Positions 56,154 through 64,000 of a stretch of 64,000 bases of DNA are shown here, in pieces. A program made the translations under genes and the position numbers. Origin of the DNA: Clostridium sp. (GTDB lineage: Bacteria; Bacillota; Clostridia; Lachnospirales; Lachnospiraceae); assembly GCA_021770825.1 (NCBI GenBank), contig JAETQD010000008.1, positions 62,001-126,000 on the forward strand. Reading direction: 5' to 3'. Within the stretch, counting starts at the first letter, position 1. Each line of letters opens with the position of its first letter. The notes under the pieces were generated by a model, which was not told the origin of the DNA, made no database searches, and worked only from the letters and a program-made list of their open reading frames with translations.

Positions 56154-57593
56154 TTATGCCTCCTTTGCCTTAGCGTTTGCTTCCATTGCTTCCACAAGGC
56201 CCTGTACGCGGGTCTCATACTGAGCAGCATTGAAGTTACGCGGGTCAGCCTGGTCACCGTCGAATCCTGCACACGGTACACCAAGATCAGCGGTAAAGCG
56301 GCGCTGCATCTCTGCCATGTATCCGCTCCACGGCTTACAGCTTCTGTTGTAGTGAACCAGAACGCCGTCAACCTTGTTGTCGCGGCAGATGCCTTCACGC
56401 CAGTCAACACCCTGCTCGATGCAGACAGAGTTCGGTGCCTTATAGTAAGCACGTGCCATCTCATCGATGTTGTTGTAAACGAAACCGAATGCCGGTGCAT
56501 ATACAACGGCTGTAACGTTCACGCCATGCTCCTTTAAGGGTTTGAACAGAGCCGGAAGCTTCGGCCAGCACGGAATACCCTCGAACATTACACGGTACTT
56601 CTCCGGGAACGGAGTTGTGGTCTCACCCTTCTGGATTGCCTCCTCCAGGTTCTCAGCCAGAAGCTCGAAGGCCTCAGCAGCCTCAACTCTTGCACGGGCT
56701 GTTACAACGTCTGCCATGTGGTTGAATAAGTCAAATCCGCTGTACGGAGCCGGTTTGTACTGTAAGTAATCACAGACTTTTAACCATGCCTTTGCGGTAC
56801 GGTTTGCGTTTGCACATGCCTTCTCAAACTTCTTCTCGTCAAACTTCTTTCCGGTCAGCTCTTCCAGCTGATGGATTGCCTTGTCGAACTGGGCACGAAC
56901 GTATTTTACGTTGGAATCGCCCACTTCCACGGTGTTATTGTAAGGAATATCAATCATGATAAGCGGAACGTTGCACATACGGGCAATATTCTCATACCAT
57001 TTTGTCATACAGTTACAGATGTTGTTGCAGCAAAGCACGAAATCCGGCTGCGGAATCTGCATCTGACGGATCGGGGAAATGGCGGCCAGACGTCTTTCCT
57101 TCTCCGGACCATCCGGCAGAGCCTCGATCTCTAAAAGGTTGTCAAGCTGAAGATACGGAGTCTGTGTCTTGGGATCTTTCTTCGGCTTTCCGGTTGCCTC
57201 ATCAATTACCACATTGCCGTCAGCGTCCTTTAAGGGCTTTCCCGTGCTGGGGTCGATGATGTACTCTCCGGTTTCCGGATCGTACTTACGGGATACGCGG
57301 ACACCCTTGGCATAAGCCAGGCTGATACGTGCATATCCGCAGATATCGTTATCATATCCAAGATCCTCGGCTGCCTGACACATCATCTCACCGTAGCGGT
57401 TTGCTGCGATACCGGCTGCCTGGTTCTCCGGATACATTACATTCAGATCAAAAGCTGCTGCAAGTTCACAGGGGAACTTGGAGGACGACCAACCTACCAG
57501 TTCGCCTCTTTTTTTGGCTTCACGCGCATCCTTGTGGACGTCATCAACGACCTTACGAAGGGCGAGAACGCCGGGCATTACTTGTTTTGCCAT
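56154..57593 (-). CDS. hgdA: 2-hydroxyglutaryl-CoA dehydratase, alpha subunit (component D)
   Basis: The 479-residue subunit matches the known HgdA order: SSSKFPCELAAAFDL, QAAEDLGYDNDICGYARISL, CCNNICNCMTKWYENIA and YNRSCKPWSGYM. Cluster ligands are expected among these Cys residues. The region 110-150 carries a repeated DPxTGKP-like loop also present in the Acidaminococcus protein. AAGGAGG lies 11 bases before the ATG. A hairpin just upstream of this ribosome site may stabilise the message. Oxygen-sensitive cytoplasmic enzyme. Confidence 0.96.
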   Translation of the reverse strand: MAKQVMPGVLALRKVVDDVHKDAREAKKRGELVGWSSSKFPCELAAAFDLNVMYPENQAAGIAANRYGEMMCQAAEDLGYDNDICGYARISLAYAKGVRVSRKYDPETGEYIIDPSTGKPLKDADGNVVIDEATGKPKKDPKTQTPYLQLDNLLEIEALPDGPEKERRLAAISPIRQMQIPQPDFVLCCNNICNCMTKWYENIARMCNVPLIMIDIPYNNTVEVGDSNVKYVRAQFDKAIHQLEELTGKKFDEKKFEKACANANRTAKAWLKVCDYLQYKPAPYSGFDLFNHMADVVTARARVEAAEAFELLAENLEEAIQKGETTTPFPEKYRVMFEGIPCWPKLPALFKPLKEHGVNVTAVVYAPAFGFVYNNIDEMARAYYKAPNSVCIEQGVDWREGICRDNKVDGVLVHYNRSCKPWSGYMAEMQRRFTADLGVPCAGFDGDQADPRNFNAAQYETRVQGLVEAMEANAKAKEA

Positions 57594-57616
57594 AATAAAT
57601 ATCCTCCTTTTTTATT

Positions 57617-57636
57617 GAATGTGCTTTGGCACATTC
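57617..57636 (-). other. Hairpin directly before the hgdA ribosome site
   Basis: GAATGTGC (57617-57624) and GCACATTC (57629-57636) make an 8-bp stem with a 4-base loop. It lies about 10 bases upstream of AAGGAGG of hgdA. A second short stem (GGCCC/GGGCC near 57692-57705) lies nearer hgdC. No T-run follows, so it may protect mRNA or reflect processing rather than termination. Confidence 0.5.
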
Positions 57637-57714
57637 CCGCACTGCAACAAGCCCGCAAACAAGACGGTTTATCCGTGCGGCATGTGTATCCGGCCCGTAT
57701 GGGCCATTTCACAA

Positions 57715-58503
57715 TCAGCGGTTGGCTGCCTGCCATGCGAACAGGGCGGCACCCAGCGCGCCATTATACTGAGTCAGCGGGGAAGTGTTGATTTTACAGC
57801 CAAGCTCAGCCTCCAGTGCGCCTACCACGCCGGAATTCTGTGCAACACCGCCTGTCATAACCACGTCAGGGGTCACGCCAATCCGGTGGGCCAGTCCAGC
57901 CACACGGCCGGCTACGGAGCGATGGATTCCGTTGATAATATCGCATTTATCGGTTCCCATGGCCAACTGGCTGATTACTTCACTTTCCGCAAATACGGTA
58001 CAGGTGGAGCTGATTCCCACATCCTTTTTGGACATGGCACCCAGTTTTCCCAGGTCCTCAACCTTCACCTCCAGAACGCGCGCCATAACGTCCAGGAACC
58101 GTCCGGTTCCAGCCGCACACTTATCGTTCATCTGGAAATTTGTCATCGTACCGTTTTCAATATGCAGAACCTTCACGTCCTGGCCGCCGATATCAATGAC
58201 GGTATGGACATTGGGAAACAGGAAAGCGGCTCCTCTTGCATGGCAGGAAAGCTCGCTCATCTGCTTGTCTGCAACTCCCATCATCAGTGAGGTACGGCCA
58301 TATCCGGTTGCAAGGGTATAAGCCATATCTTCTTTCTTCATACCAGCCTCAGAAAGTACCATATCAATGGCACGCTGGGGGCCGCTGGTGCCTGCTCCCA
58401 CGTCGATTAAGGACTTGGCGACGATTTCTGCGCCGTCCTTTAAAATAATACATTTGGACGCTGTGGAACCGACGTCGATTCCCAGTGTATACATTGCACT
58501 CAT
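57715..58503 (-). CDS. hgdC: Activator of 2-hydroxyglutaryl-CoA dehydratase (component A)
   Basis: The 262-residue homodimeric ASKHA-fold ATPase carries one [4Fe-4S] cluster held between the subunits. Its ligands are the Cys of [10 protein letters not shown] and of SSTCTVF. Nucleotide motifs are [13 protein letters not shown] and [12 protein letters not shown]. It transfers one electron to HgdAB with ATP hydrolysis. GGAGG lies 5 bases before ATG 58503. Confidence 0.97.
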   Translation of the reverse strand: MSAMYTLGIDVGSTASKCIILKDGAEIVAKSLIDVGAGTSGPQRAIDMVLSEAGMKKEDMAYTLATGYGRTSLMMGVADKQMSELSCHARGAAFLFPNVHTVIDIGGQDVKVLHIENGTMTNFQMNDKCAAGTGRFLDVMARVLEVKVEDLGKLGAMSKKDVGISSTCTVFAESEVISQLAMGTDKCDIINGIHRSVAGRVAGLAHRIGVTPDVVMTGGVAQNSGVVGALEAELGCKINTSPLTQYNGALGAALFAWQAANR

Positions 58504-58666
58504 ACAAACCTCCGGGTTTTCTTCTGTATCATTTTTTTACGAACCAAGTATACCATATGCCGTATTGCTTCCGCAAGCACTAACATATGTACAATGATAC
58601 AAGTTGTTACTATACTGCCATCCAATACCATTTGGCTCGGACAAAACAGCGCAGTAACACAACATA

Positions 58667-58694
58667 TCCAGACCGGAGGAACCCCCGGTCTGGA
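58667..58694 (-). other. Intergenic hairpin between gcdA and hgdC
   Basis: TCCAGACCGG (58667-58676) and CCGGTCTGGA (58685-58694) form a perfect 10-bp stem. It lies 24 bases after the gcdA stop in a 215-base gap. No T-run follows on the minus strand. It shares GTCCAGACCGGG with the hairpin between gcdB and gctA, which points to a recurring structure in this operon. Confidence 0.55.
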
Positions 58695-58718
58695 CAAAAA
58701 CAAATCCTTCAGTCAGAA

Positions 58719-60488
58719 TTAAGCTTTCTTGTAAGTCTCGAACTCACGGATTGCACGAGGTGTAATCATCTGGTGCATCGGGCAGATAGACTTCGGATTC
58801 TGGTAAACTGCCTCGGTGAATGCCTGAATGTACGGACGAAGCTCAGTCATATCAACAATCTCATCAACCATACCAACCTTAGCGCAGTATGCCGGACGGG
58901 ACTTGTCGTGGTAAAGTTTAATCATGTCGTTCATCTTCTTGATGATCGGCTCCATATCCTCACCGGCCTTGCTTGCCTTCACAAGCTTTCTGGAGTACAT
59001 GGCATTTGCAGCGGTTTCACCCGGCATTACATAGTACTCGCAGGCAGCAGTACCCAGGGAGTATACGTTTGTGTTGTTGCCCTGCGGGCCGCCCAGTACA
59101 TAGTGAGCAGCGGCGCTGGCCTTACGAAGTGTAACCTCCAGAGACGGAAGTCCGGAATTCTCGATGGAGTAGATCAGGGACTGACCTAAGCCAAGTAACT
59201 CAGCCTTCTCAGCATCGTCGCCTACGTCGATACCTGTGGTATCCTGTAACCAGATAAGCGGGATTCTGTCACGGGCGCAGAGAGTTACGAACTCGTTCAT
59301 CTTAATAAGACCCTGACGGTACAGCTTTCCGCCGATACCAACGGAATTCTGCTTGTACTCCGGATAGTTCATCAGGAGACCCTGAACGTTGGCGATTACA
59401 CCAACCAGAAGGCCGTTGACCTTTGCAAGACCTGTTACCATCTCCGGACCATAGCCCTTCTTGTACTCATATAACTGAGAACCATCGAAGAGACGGCCGA
59501 TAACGTCATAAATATCATACGGACGCTTTCCGTTCATCGGGATGATGCTGTAAAGGTCCTCTGCCGGAAGCAGCGGAGTCTTCGGCTCATCCACACGGAA
59601 GAATTCCAGATTGTAAGCCGGAAGGTAGCTGATGTACTTCTTGATTCCGTCGATTACGCCGTAATCATTCTCATATACCTCACGGAAGAAACCAGTCTCA
59701 TCATAGTGAATCGGAACAGAGCCCGGAGCCGGAACCTTGTTCTTGCTGTTCTCGATCTGAGCAGCAACGATCTGGTCAGCAGCCTCTTTGTCAATGTAGC
59801 CCTTCGGGTTCATACCGGAAAGGATACCAGCGCCGCCGACTGCCATGTTAGCCTGGCTGTGAGCGATCAGGATGGTGGGGGAAATGCTGTGATATCCGCC
59901 GCCTGCCGGGTTGGTTCCGTAGATGCCTACGATTACCGGAATACCAAGCTGGTTTAACTCAGAGTTACGGAAGAACGGAGTACCGCCGCCGCGTCTGTTG
60001 GGATATACCTGATCCTGGTACGGGAAGTCAACACCTGCACAGTTCAGTAAGTAAACAAGCGGAATGTTCATCATCTTAGCGGCATCAGAGCAGCGGATCA
60101 GGTTCTCAGCCTGGCCCGGTTCCCATGTACCAGCCATCTTCTTGTTATCGGAAGCAATGATGTAAACCCATTTGCCGTTTACGCATCCAAGACCGTTGAT
60201 GATGTTGGTGGAACCCATCTTGTTGTCGTTGGGATTGAACAGGCTGTTTAAGGGGCAGAAGGTGCCTGCATCTACCAGGGCGTTGATACGCTGCATGGCA
60301 GATAACTGGCCGCGCTCATTTAACTTCTCTTCGGAAGTGATACCTGCAGCAAGGATTTCCTCAACCTTGTCGTGGATTTCCTGCTCGATTTTCTTGATCT
60401 CGCTCTCGTTCTCAGGATTCGGATTTACCAATGCCTTACCAACGGTCGGCATTTCCTGGAAATATTTAGGCATGGAAAAATAACCCAT
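58719..60488 (-). CDS. gcdA: Glutaconyl-CoA decarboxylase, alpha (carboxyltransferase) subunit
   Basis: The 589-residue subunit belongs to the biotin-dependent carboxyltransferase family. It moves CO2 from glutaconyl-CoA to the biotin of GcdC and releases crotonyl-CoA. Typical blocks include NGLGCVNGKWVYIIASDNKK, PLVYLLNCAGVDFPYQDQV, GAGILSGMNPKGYID and RIPLIWLQDTTGIDVGDDAE. A start at 60488 has GAGGAGG upstream. It lies between gctB and hgdC. Confidence 0.96.
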   Translation of the reverse strand: MGYFSMPKYFQEMPTVGKALVNPNPENESEIKKIEQEIHDKVEEILAAGITSEEKLNERGQLSAMQRINALVDAGTFCPLNSLFNPNDNKMGSTNIINGLGCVNGKWVYIIASDNKKMAGTWEPGQAENLIRCSDAAKMMNIPLVYLLNCAGVDFPYQDQVYPNRRGGGTPFFRNSELNQLGIPVIVGIYGTNPAGGGYHSISPTILIAHSQANMAVGGAGILSGMNPKGYIDKEAADQIVAAQIENSKNKVPAPGSVPIHYDETGFFREVYENDYGVIDGIKKYISYLPAYNLEFFRVDEPKTPLLPAEDLYSIIPMNGKRPYDIYDVIGRLFDGSQLYEYKKGYGPEMVTGLAKVNGLLVGVIANVQGLLMNYPEYKQNSVGIGGKLYRQGLIKMNEFVTLCARDRIPLIWLQDTTGIDVGDDAEKAELLGLGQSLIYSIENSGLPSLEVTLRKASAAAHYVLGGPQGNNTNVYSLGTAACEYYVMPGETAANAMYSRKLVKASKAGEDMEPIIKKMNDMIKLYHDKSRPAYCAKVGMVDEIVDMTELRPYIQAFTEAVYQNPKSICPMHQMITPRAIREFETYKKA

Positions 60489-60550
60489 GTGTCTTCCTCC
60501 TCATATATATTCACTTGTTTCGTTTCATTGAAATCAAAGGCTTATCCGGA

Positions 60551-61357
60551 TTATTTCTCCTTCGGCACTTTGATGAAAGCCTGGCCAGGATCGATCTCTT
60601 CACGGATCAGACGGATGATCTCCGGATCCGGACCTTCCATGAGCTCAGCTCTTGTAACATCGATCTCGAAGCCTGTGTTCTCCTGTACCATTTCCGGGCT
60701 GGAGAATGGATAGTAGTAAGCCAGGTACATTCTCTTGGTCTCGTCGTCGAACTTCATGATACCAAGATCGGTAACAACCATCTGCGGTCCGCGGTTTCCA
60801 GGAAGACCTGCTCTCTCACGTCCGCCAGGGCCGTCCATCCAGCCGCAGCTTGTAATGTAATCAACATGCTCCATGAATCTTCTCTTCTGATGCTGCATCA
60901 TGATTACAGTGTTACAGAAGGTAGCGATACCGTTAGCACCGCCGGAACCTGTGAAACGGGTTGTGGGCTTAATATAGTCGCCCTTTCCGAAGATACAGGT
61001 GGAGTTTACGTTTCCGTAGGGGTCAATCTGTGCGCCGCCGATGAAGGCAATCAGACGATCCTCATCATGAAGCCACTCATTGGCCTCGAAACCAACGAAA
61101 CGAACGTTGGGCCACTGAACTGCACAGTGAGCCATGAAACGGTTGTCACCAACGGAACGCGGTACTTCAACCGGGGAGCAGTCCATAAGTCCGCTCTCTA
61201 CGATCGGATGGCAGCTCGGGCAAACCGCACGCTTTGCAAGAGAAGCGCCGATTAACGGAAGGCCGGTACCAACAATAACGATCTGATTTTCTTTAATACT
61301 TTTTGCAATGGCATATGCCTGCATTTCCTGCTTTGTATACTTTGTGTAATCAGCCAT
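60551..61357 (-). CDS. gctB: Glutaconate CoA-transferase, subunit B
   Basis: The 268-residue subunit carries the catalytic Glu in VESGLMDCSPVE near residue 54, which forms the covalent CoA intermediate. Other family blocks are GTGLPLIGASLAKR, FIGGAQIDPYGNVNST and FTGSGGANGIATF. The enzyme transfers CoA from acetyl-CoA to 2-hydroxyglutarate. It follows gctA by 20 bases. Confidence 0.96.
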   Translation of the reverse strand: MADYTKYTKQEMQAYAIAKSIKENQIVIVGTGLPLIGASLAKRAVCPSCHPIVESGLMDCSPVEVPRSVGDNRFMAHCAVQWPNVRFVGFEANEWLHDEDRLIAFIGGAQIDPYGNVNSTCIFGKGDYIKPTTRFTGSGGANGIATFCNTVIMMQHQKRRFMEHVDYITSCGWMDGPGGRERAGLPGNRGPQMVVTDLGIMKFDDETKRMYLAYYYPFSSPEMVQENTGFEIDVTRAELMEGPDPEIIRLIREEIDPGQAFIKVPKEK

Positions 61358-61377
61358 TTTTCTTTTCCTCCCCCCAA

Positions 61378-62478
61378 TTAGTGTCTGGTAGAATAGCCGA
61401 GATGCGGCTCATTCTTAAGGTCCATGAGACGAGCGCCGCCCAGAACGTTAAGAAGTGCATCCTGATCTGCGCAGCCGTACACATACTTCTGCAGGTAATC
61501 TTTGAAGGTCTCCGGAATCTTTGTGCCGTCAGCCGCATCCTTTGCAGCCTGAGCAGCAACAGCGGCAGCCTGTGCCAACTTCTCATCCTCCGGCTTAGCG
61601 GCAGCGGCCTTTGCAGCCTTGTCAGCAGCCTTCTGAAGCTGTGCCTTTGCATCCTCAGCATCCAGGTACTTGGAAGCCTTGTCATACTCTTTCAGAGCCT
61701 TATCATCATCATCATAGTAGTTGTAGCACTGGGACGGCCATGCGCCGTACGGTGCACGAACAACAGCGTTTACGCACTCGCCGAAGATTCTGGTCTTTGT
61801 GGGATCACGGCGGATATACTCATCACTTACGATCTCCTCGCAGGTAACGATGGTGCGCTTTGCAGCGATTGCAATATCAATATCGTGGAACTCGTCGCCC
61901 TCGATAATGCAGGTTCCATCCGGAGATGCCTGCTGAACATGGATAATTGCACAGTCAAGCTTCGGAACCGGAACAGCAAGAAGCTTCTCGCCCGGCTCAA
62001 GCGGGTTCTCAACCTCTACGCACTTTAAGTTGTCAACGCCTTCCATGGTTCTTCTCTTCTCTTCGCTGATTCCCCAGTATTTAACAAGGCCGGAACCCTG
62101 CATCATTCTTACCGGAAGATACGGAAGACCTAAGGATGCAGCATGGAGCTGTAACATTAATACGTCCTGGGAATAATCCTCGTAGGTCAGCTCGCCCTTC
62201 TCAATTGCTGCACGGAAACGACGGGAAACGTTTGTATAACCGGAGTTTGCGGTATAGCAGTTAATGTAGGCTCTGATACGGCCCTCGCCGATCAGCATAT
62301 CCCAGTCACCGCCTGCAGGTCCGGACCAGCCTACAAAACCGGTCTTGCCCTGACGAAGAATCTCGTAAACCGCAGCATAGGGCTTACGGTTGGTGGTAAA
62401 GCCGCCGAAGCACAGTACATCGTTATCATGAACATACTTCTCTACGGCATCGTGTAATGACATAACTTTATTAGCCAC
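61378..62478 (-). CDS. gctA: Glutaconate CoA-transferase, subunit A, with Ala/Lys-rich insertion
   Basis: The 366-residue subunit starts MANKVMSLHDAVEKYVHDND and shows CFGGFTTNRKPYAAVYEILR, GPAGGDWDMLIGEGR, INCYTANSGYTNVSRRFR and QQASPDGTCII, all as in the known GctA. The Acidaminococcus protein has about 320 residues. The excess is an insertion at about residues 268-315, rich in Ala, Lys and Asp (KAADKAAKAAAAKPEDEKLA). It lies before the conserved C-terminal end (YLQKYVYGCADQDALLNVLG). The catalytic Glu is in GctB. AAGGAGG precedes the ATG. Confidence 0.95.
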   Translation of the reverse strand: MANKVMSLHDAVEKYVHDNDVLCFGGFTTNRKPYAAVYEILRQGKTGFVGWSGPAGGDWDMLIGEGRIRAYINCYTANSGYTNVSRRFRAAIEKGELTYEDYSQDVLMLQLHAASLGLPYLPVRMMQGSGLVKYWGISEEKRRTMEGVDNLKCVEVENPLEPGEKLLAVPVPKLDCAIIHVQQASPDGTCIIEGDEFHDIDIAIAAKRTIVTCEEIVSDEYIRRDPTKTRIFGECVNAVVRAPYGAWPSQCYNYYDDDDKALKEYDKASKYLDAEDAKAQLQKAADKAAKAAAAKPEDEKLAQAAAVAAQAAKDAADGTKIPETFKDYLQKYVYGCADQDALLNVLGGARLMDLKNEPHLGYSTRH

Positions 62479-62509
62479 AATAAAGCCTCCTTATATGTAT
62501 TTATTTTGG

Positions 62510-62534
62510 CCTGCCCGGTCTGGACACCGGGCAG
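62510..62534 (-). other. Intergenic hairpin between gcdB and gctA
   Basis: CCTGCCCGGT (62510-62519) pairs perfectly with ACCGGGCAGG (62525-62534) across a 5-base loop. It lies in the 72-base gap before gctA, upstream of its ribosome site. There is no T-run on the minus strand, so a role in mRNA processing or stability is more likely than full termination. Confidence 0.55.
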
Positions 62535-62550
62535 GTACAGGTTCCTAAAC

Positions 62551-63690
62551 TTACTTAAACATTAACATGAAATAACCTGCTGCCACTGCGGAGCCGATAA
62601 CACCGGCCACGTTGGGGCCCATGGCGTGCATCAGAAGGAAGTTGGTAGGATTCTCTTTTGCACCAACGGTCTGAGCCACACGAGCTGCCATCGGAACTGC
62701 GGATACACCTGCGGAACCGATTAACGGATTGATCTTTCCGCCTGTGATCAGGCATAAAAGCTTACCTACCAGGATACCGCCCACGGTAGCAAATGCGAAT
62801 GCCAGAAGTCCCATGCAGATGATGGCAATTGTCTGAACACGGAGGAAGATTTCTCCGTTTGCAGTTGCGCCTACGGTGGTACCTAACATGATGGTAACGA
62901 TGTTGCACAGTGCGTTCTGGGCAGTATCGGAAAGTCTTCCGGTAACGCCGGATTCACGGAGCAGGTTACCAAGCATTAACATACCGAGAAGCGGAGCTAC
63001 GGACGGAAGCAGTAAGGAACAGAACAGTACTACGAATACCGGGAATACGATCTTTTCCACTTTGCTTACCTTACGAAGCTGCTTCATAACGATCTGACGC
63101 TCTTTCTTTGTGGTAAGAGCCTTCATGATCGGCGGCTGAATCAAAGGAATCAGAGCCATGTAGGAATAAGCGGCCACTGCAATGGGTGCTACCAGTTCAG
63201 GAGCCAGGTTATTGGCAATGTAAATAGCGGTCGGGCCATCTGCACCGCCGATGATACCGATGGCTGCTGCCTGTCCCGGTGTAAAGAGGCCTGTTGCAAG
63301 TGCAAGCAGGAAGGCCACATAGATACCGAACTGGGCTGCTGCGCCAAGCAGTAAGCTGATCGGGTTGGCAATCAGCGGACCGAAGTCTGTCATGGCGCCT
63401 ACTGCCATGAAAATCAGACAGGGGAATAAGCTGGATTTTACACCGCTGTAAATAATTCTTAAAACACCGGACTGATACCAGACATCAGCCTCATCCATAA
63501 GTCCGGCCAAAGGCAGGTTCGCAAGGAACATACCGAAGGCAATGGGAAGCAGAAGGAGCGGCTCGAACTGCTTTTTAATTGCCAGATATAATAAAACGAA
63601 GGAAATCAAGAGCATTACGGCCTGCTGCCAGGTAATTGCGGCAAAACCTGACTGGGCCAGTAACTCCCCGAATACTGAAAGTATATTCAC
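62551..63690 (-). CDS. gcdB: Glutaconyl-CoA decarboxylase, beta subunit (Na+ pump)
   Basis: The 379-residue membrane protein has nine or more membrane segments and belongs to the OadB/MmdB/GcdB family. It decarboxylates carboxybiotin and exports Na+. The signature [19 protein letters not shown] and the C-terminal [38 protein letters not shown] are present. It starts 13 bases after gcdC. The Na+ gradient made here conserves energy from glutamate fermentation. Confidence 0.96.
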   Translation of the reverse strand: MNILSVFGELLAQSGFAAITWQQAVMLLISFVLLYLAIKKQFEPLLLLPIAFGMFLANLPLAGLMDEADVWYQSGVLRIIYSGVKSSLFPCLIFMAVGAMTDFGPLIANPISLLLGAAAQFGIYVAFLLALATGLFTPGQAAAIGIIGGADGPTAIYIANNLAPELVAPIAVAAYSYMALIPLIQPPIMKALTTKKERQIVMKQLRKVSKVEKIVFPVFVVLFCSLLLPSVAPLLGMLMLGNLLRESGVTGRLSDTAQNALCNIVTIMLGTTVGATANGEIFLRVQTIAIICMGLLAFAFATVGGILVGKLLCLITGGKINPLIGSAGVSAVPMAARVAQTVGAKENPTNFLLMHAMGPNVAGVIGSAVAAGYFMLMFK

Positions 63691-63703
63691 GTGGCACCTC
63701 CTA

Positions 63704-64000
63704 TTAGTTTAAGGTTACCAGCAGAGTACCTGTTTCAACGGCGTCACCGACGTTTACGTTTACGGAAGCAACAGTTCCTGCTGCCGGAGCAACGATCTCT
63801 GTCTCCATCTTCATGGCTTCCATAACGATGACACACTGACCATAACCAACGGCATCCCCTGTTTTTACCTTGATGTCAAGAATCTTGCCGGGCATCGGAG
63901 CTTCTACGGTTGTGCTGCCGCCTGCTGCGGGTGCCGGAGCAGGTGCAGGTGCCGGAGCCGGAGCGGGTGCCGGAGCTGCCTTCGGAGCCTGAGCTGCTGC
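63704..64000 (-). CDS. gcdC: Glutaconyl-CoA decarboxylase, gamma (biotin carrier) subunit, 3' part only
   Basis: The last 98 residues are visible; the gene runs off the right edge. A flexible Ala-Pro linker (alternating AP units, about 63910-63990) is followed by [19 protein letters not shown] and the biotinylation site [14 protein letters not shown] with the modified Lys. The domain ends [15 protein letters not shown]. Long Ala-Pro linkers are typical of GcdC. An internal ATG at 63895 is not a start. Confidence 0.95.
   Translation of the reverse strand, partial: AAAQAPKAAPAPAPAPAPAPAPAPAAGGSTTVEAPMPGKILDIKVKTGDAVGYGQCVIVMEAMKMETEIVAPAAGTVASVNVNVGDAVETGTLLVTLN

Noticed and set aside
63900-64000. 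Tandem repeat DNA at the right edge
   Set aside because: It encodes the Ala-Pro linker of the biotin carrier GcdC and is expected for that family.

Overview
The window looks like a chromosomal segment of a spore-forming, amino-acid-fermenting member of the Clostridia, most likely Lachnospiraceae. The signs are the spoIIA/spoVA sporulation genes, a T-box leader upstream of valS, families typical of that group (DUF4364, DUF5716, DUF5717, DUF6472, DUF975), and a glutamate fermentation operon of the 2-hydroxyglutarate (hydroxyglutaryl-CoA dehydratase / glutaconyl-CoA decarboxylase) type known from Clostridium symbiosum and Acidaminococcus. The genus is inferred from protein content only. Almost all genes lie on the minus strand. 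No rRNA, tRNA, CRISPR array, transposase or integrase was recognised.

1-4600: the 5' part of typA (runs off the left edge), yigZ, and a plus-strand class A penicillin-binding protein. 4597-15736: spoIIAA-spoIIAB-sigF, a 54-aa membrane peptide gene, then spoVAA-spoVAB-spoVAC. Next come about 3.6 kb of unrelated DNA holding a hybrid histidine kinase gene with an internal stop codon and a decayed DUF1016-type nuclease gene, and then spoVAD-spoVAE. The spoVA cluster is therefore split. Upstream lie a TPR membrane protein, a 46-aa coupled peptide gene and folC.

15866-19590: a T-box-controlled operon GNAT acetyltransferase - DUF6472 - valS. 19644-25273: a tight three-gene operon (large DUF5717 protein, actin-like DUF5716 protein, TPR-like protein) of unknown function. 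It is divergent from DUF4364 and a small membrane protein gene. 26287-34172: VWA lipoprotein and the protein-quality cluster tig-clpP-clpX-lon-engB, with internal terminators. 34400-42161: a frameshifted zinc-ribbon membrane protein gene, DJ-1 family, DUF975, CYTH protein, CIRCE-controlled groES-groEL, a small membrane protein gene coupled to an IclR regulator gene, and a MATE exporter.

42356-53599: a nine-gene peptide uptake and processing operon. In order of transcription it holds an M20 hydrolase, two permeases, two ATPases, a binding lipoprotein, an M28-like protein, an enolase-superfamily enzyme and a second M28-like protein. A LysR regulator gene lies just upstream. Both M28 proteins lack the expected catalytic Glu pair, and one ATPase has an altered signature motif.

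54999-64000: gcdC (partial)-gcdB-gctA-gctB-gcdA-hgdC-hgdA-hgdB. These encode conversion of 2-hydroxyglutarate through its CoA ester and glutaconyl-CoA to crotonyl-CoA, with Na+ export. Three intergenic hairpins punctuate this operon, and GctA carries an unusual Ala/Lys-rich insertion.

ORF starts were moved inward where a Shine-Dalgarno sequence favoured an internal start codon; this is stated for each gene. All family names are from recognition of motifs by eye, not database searches.
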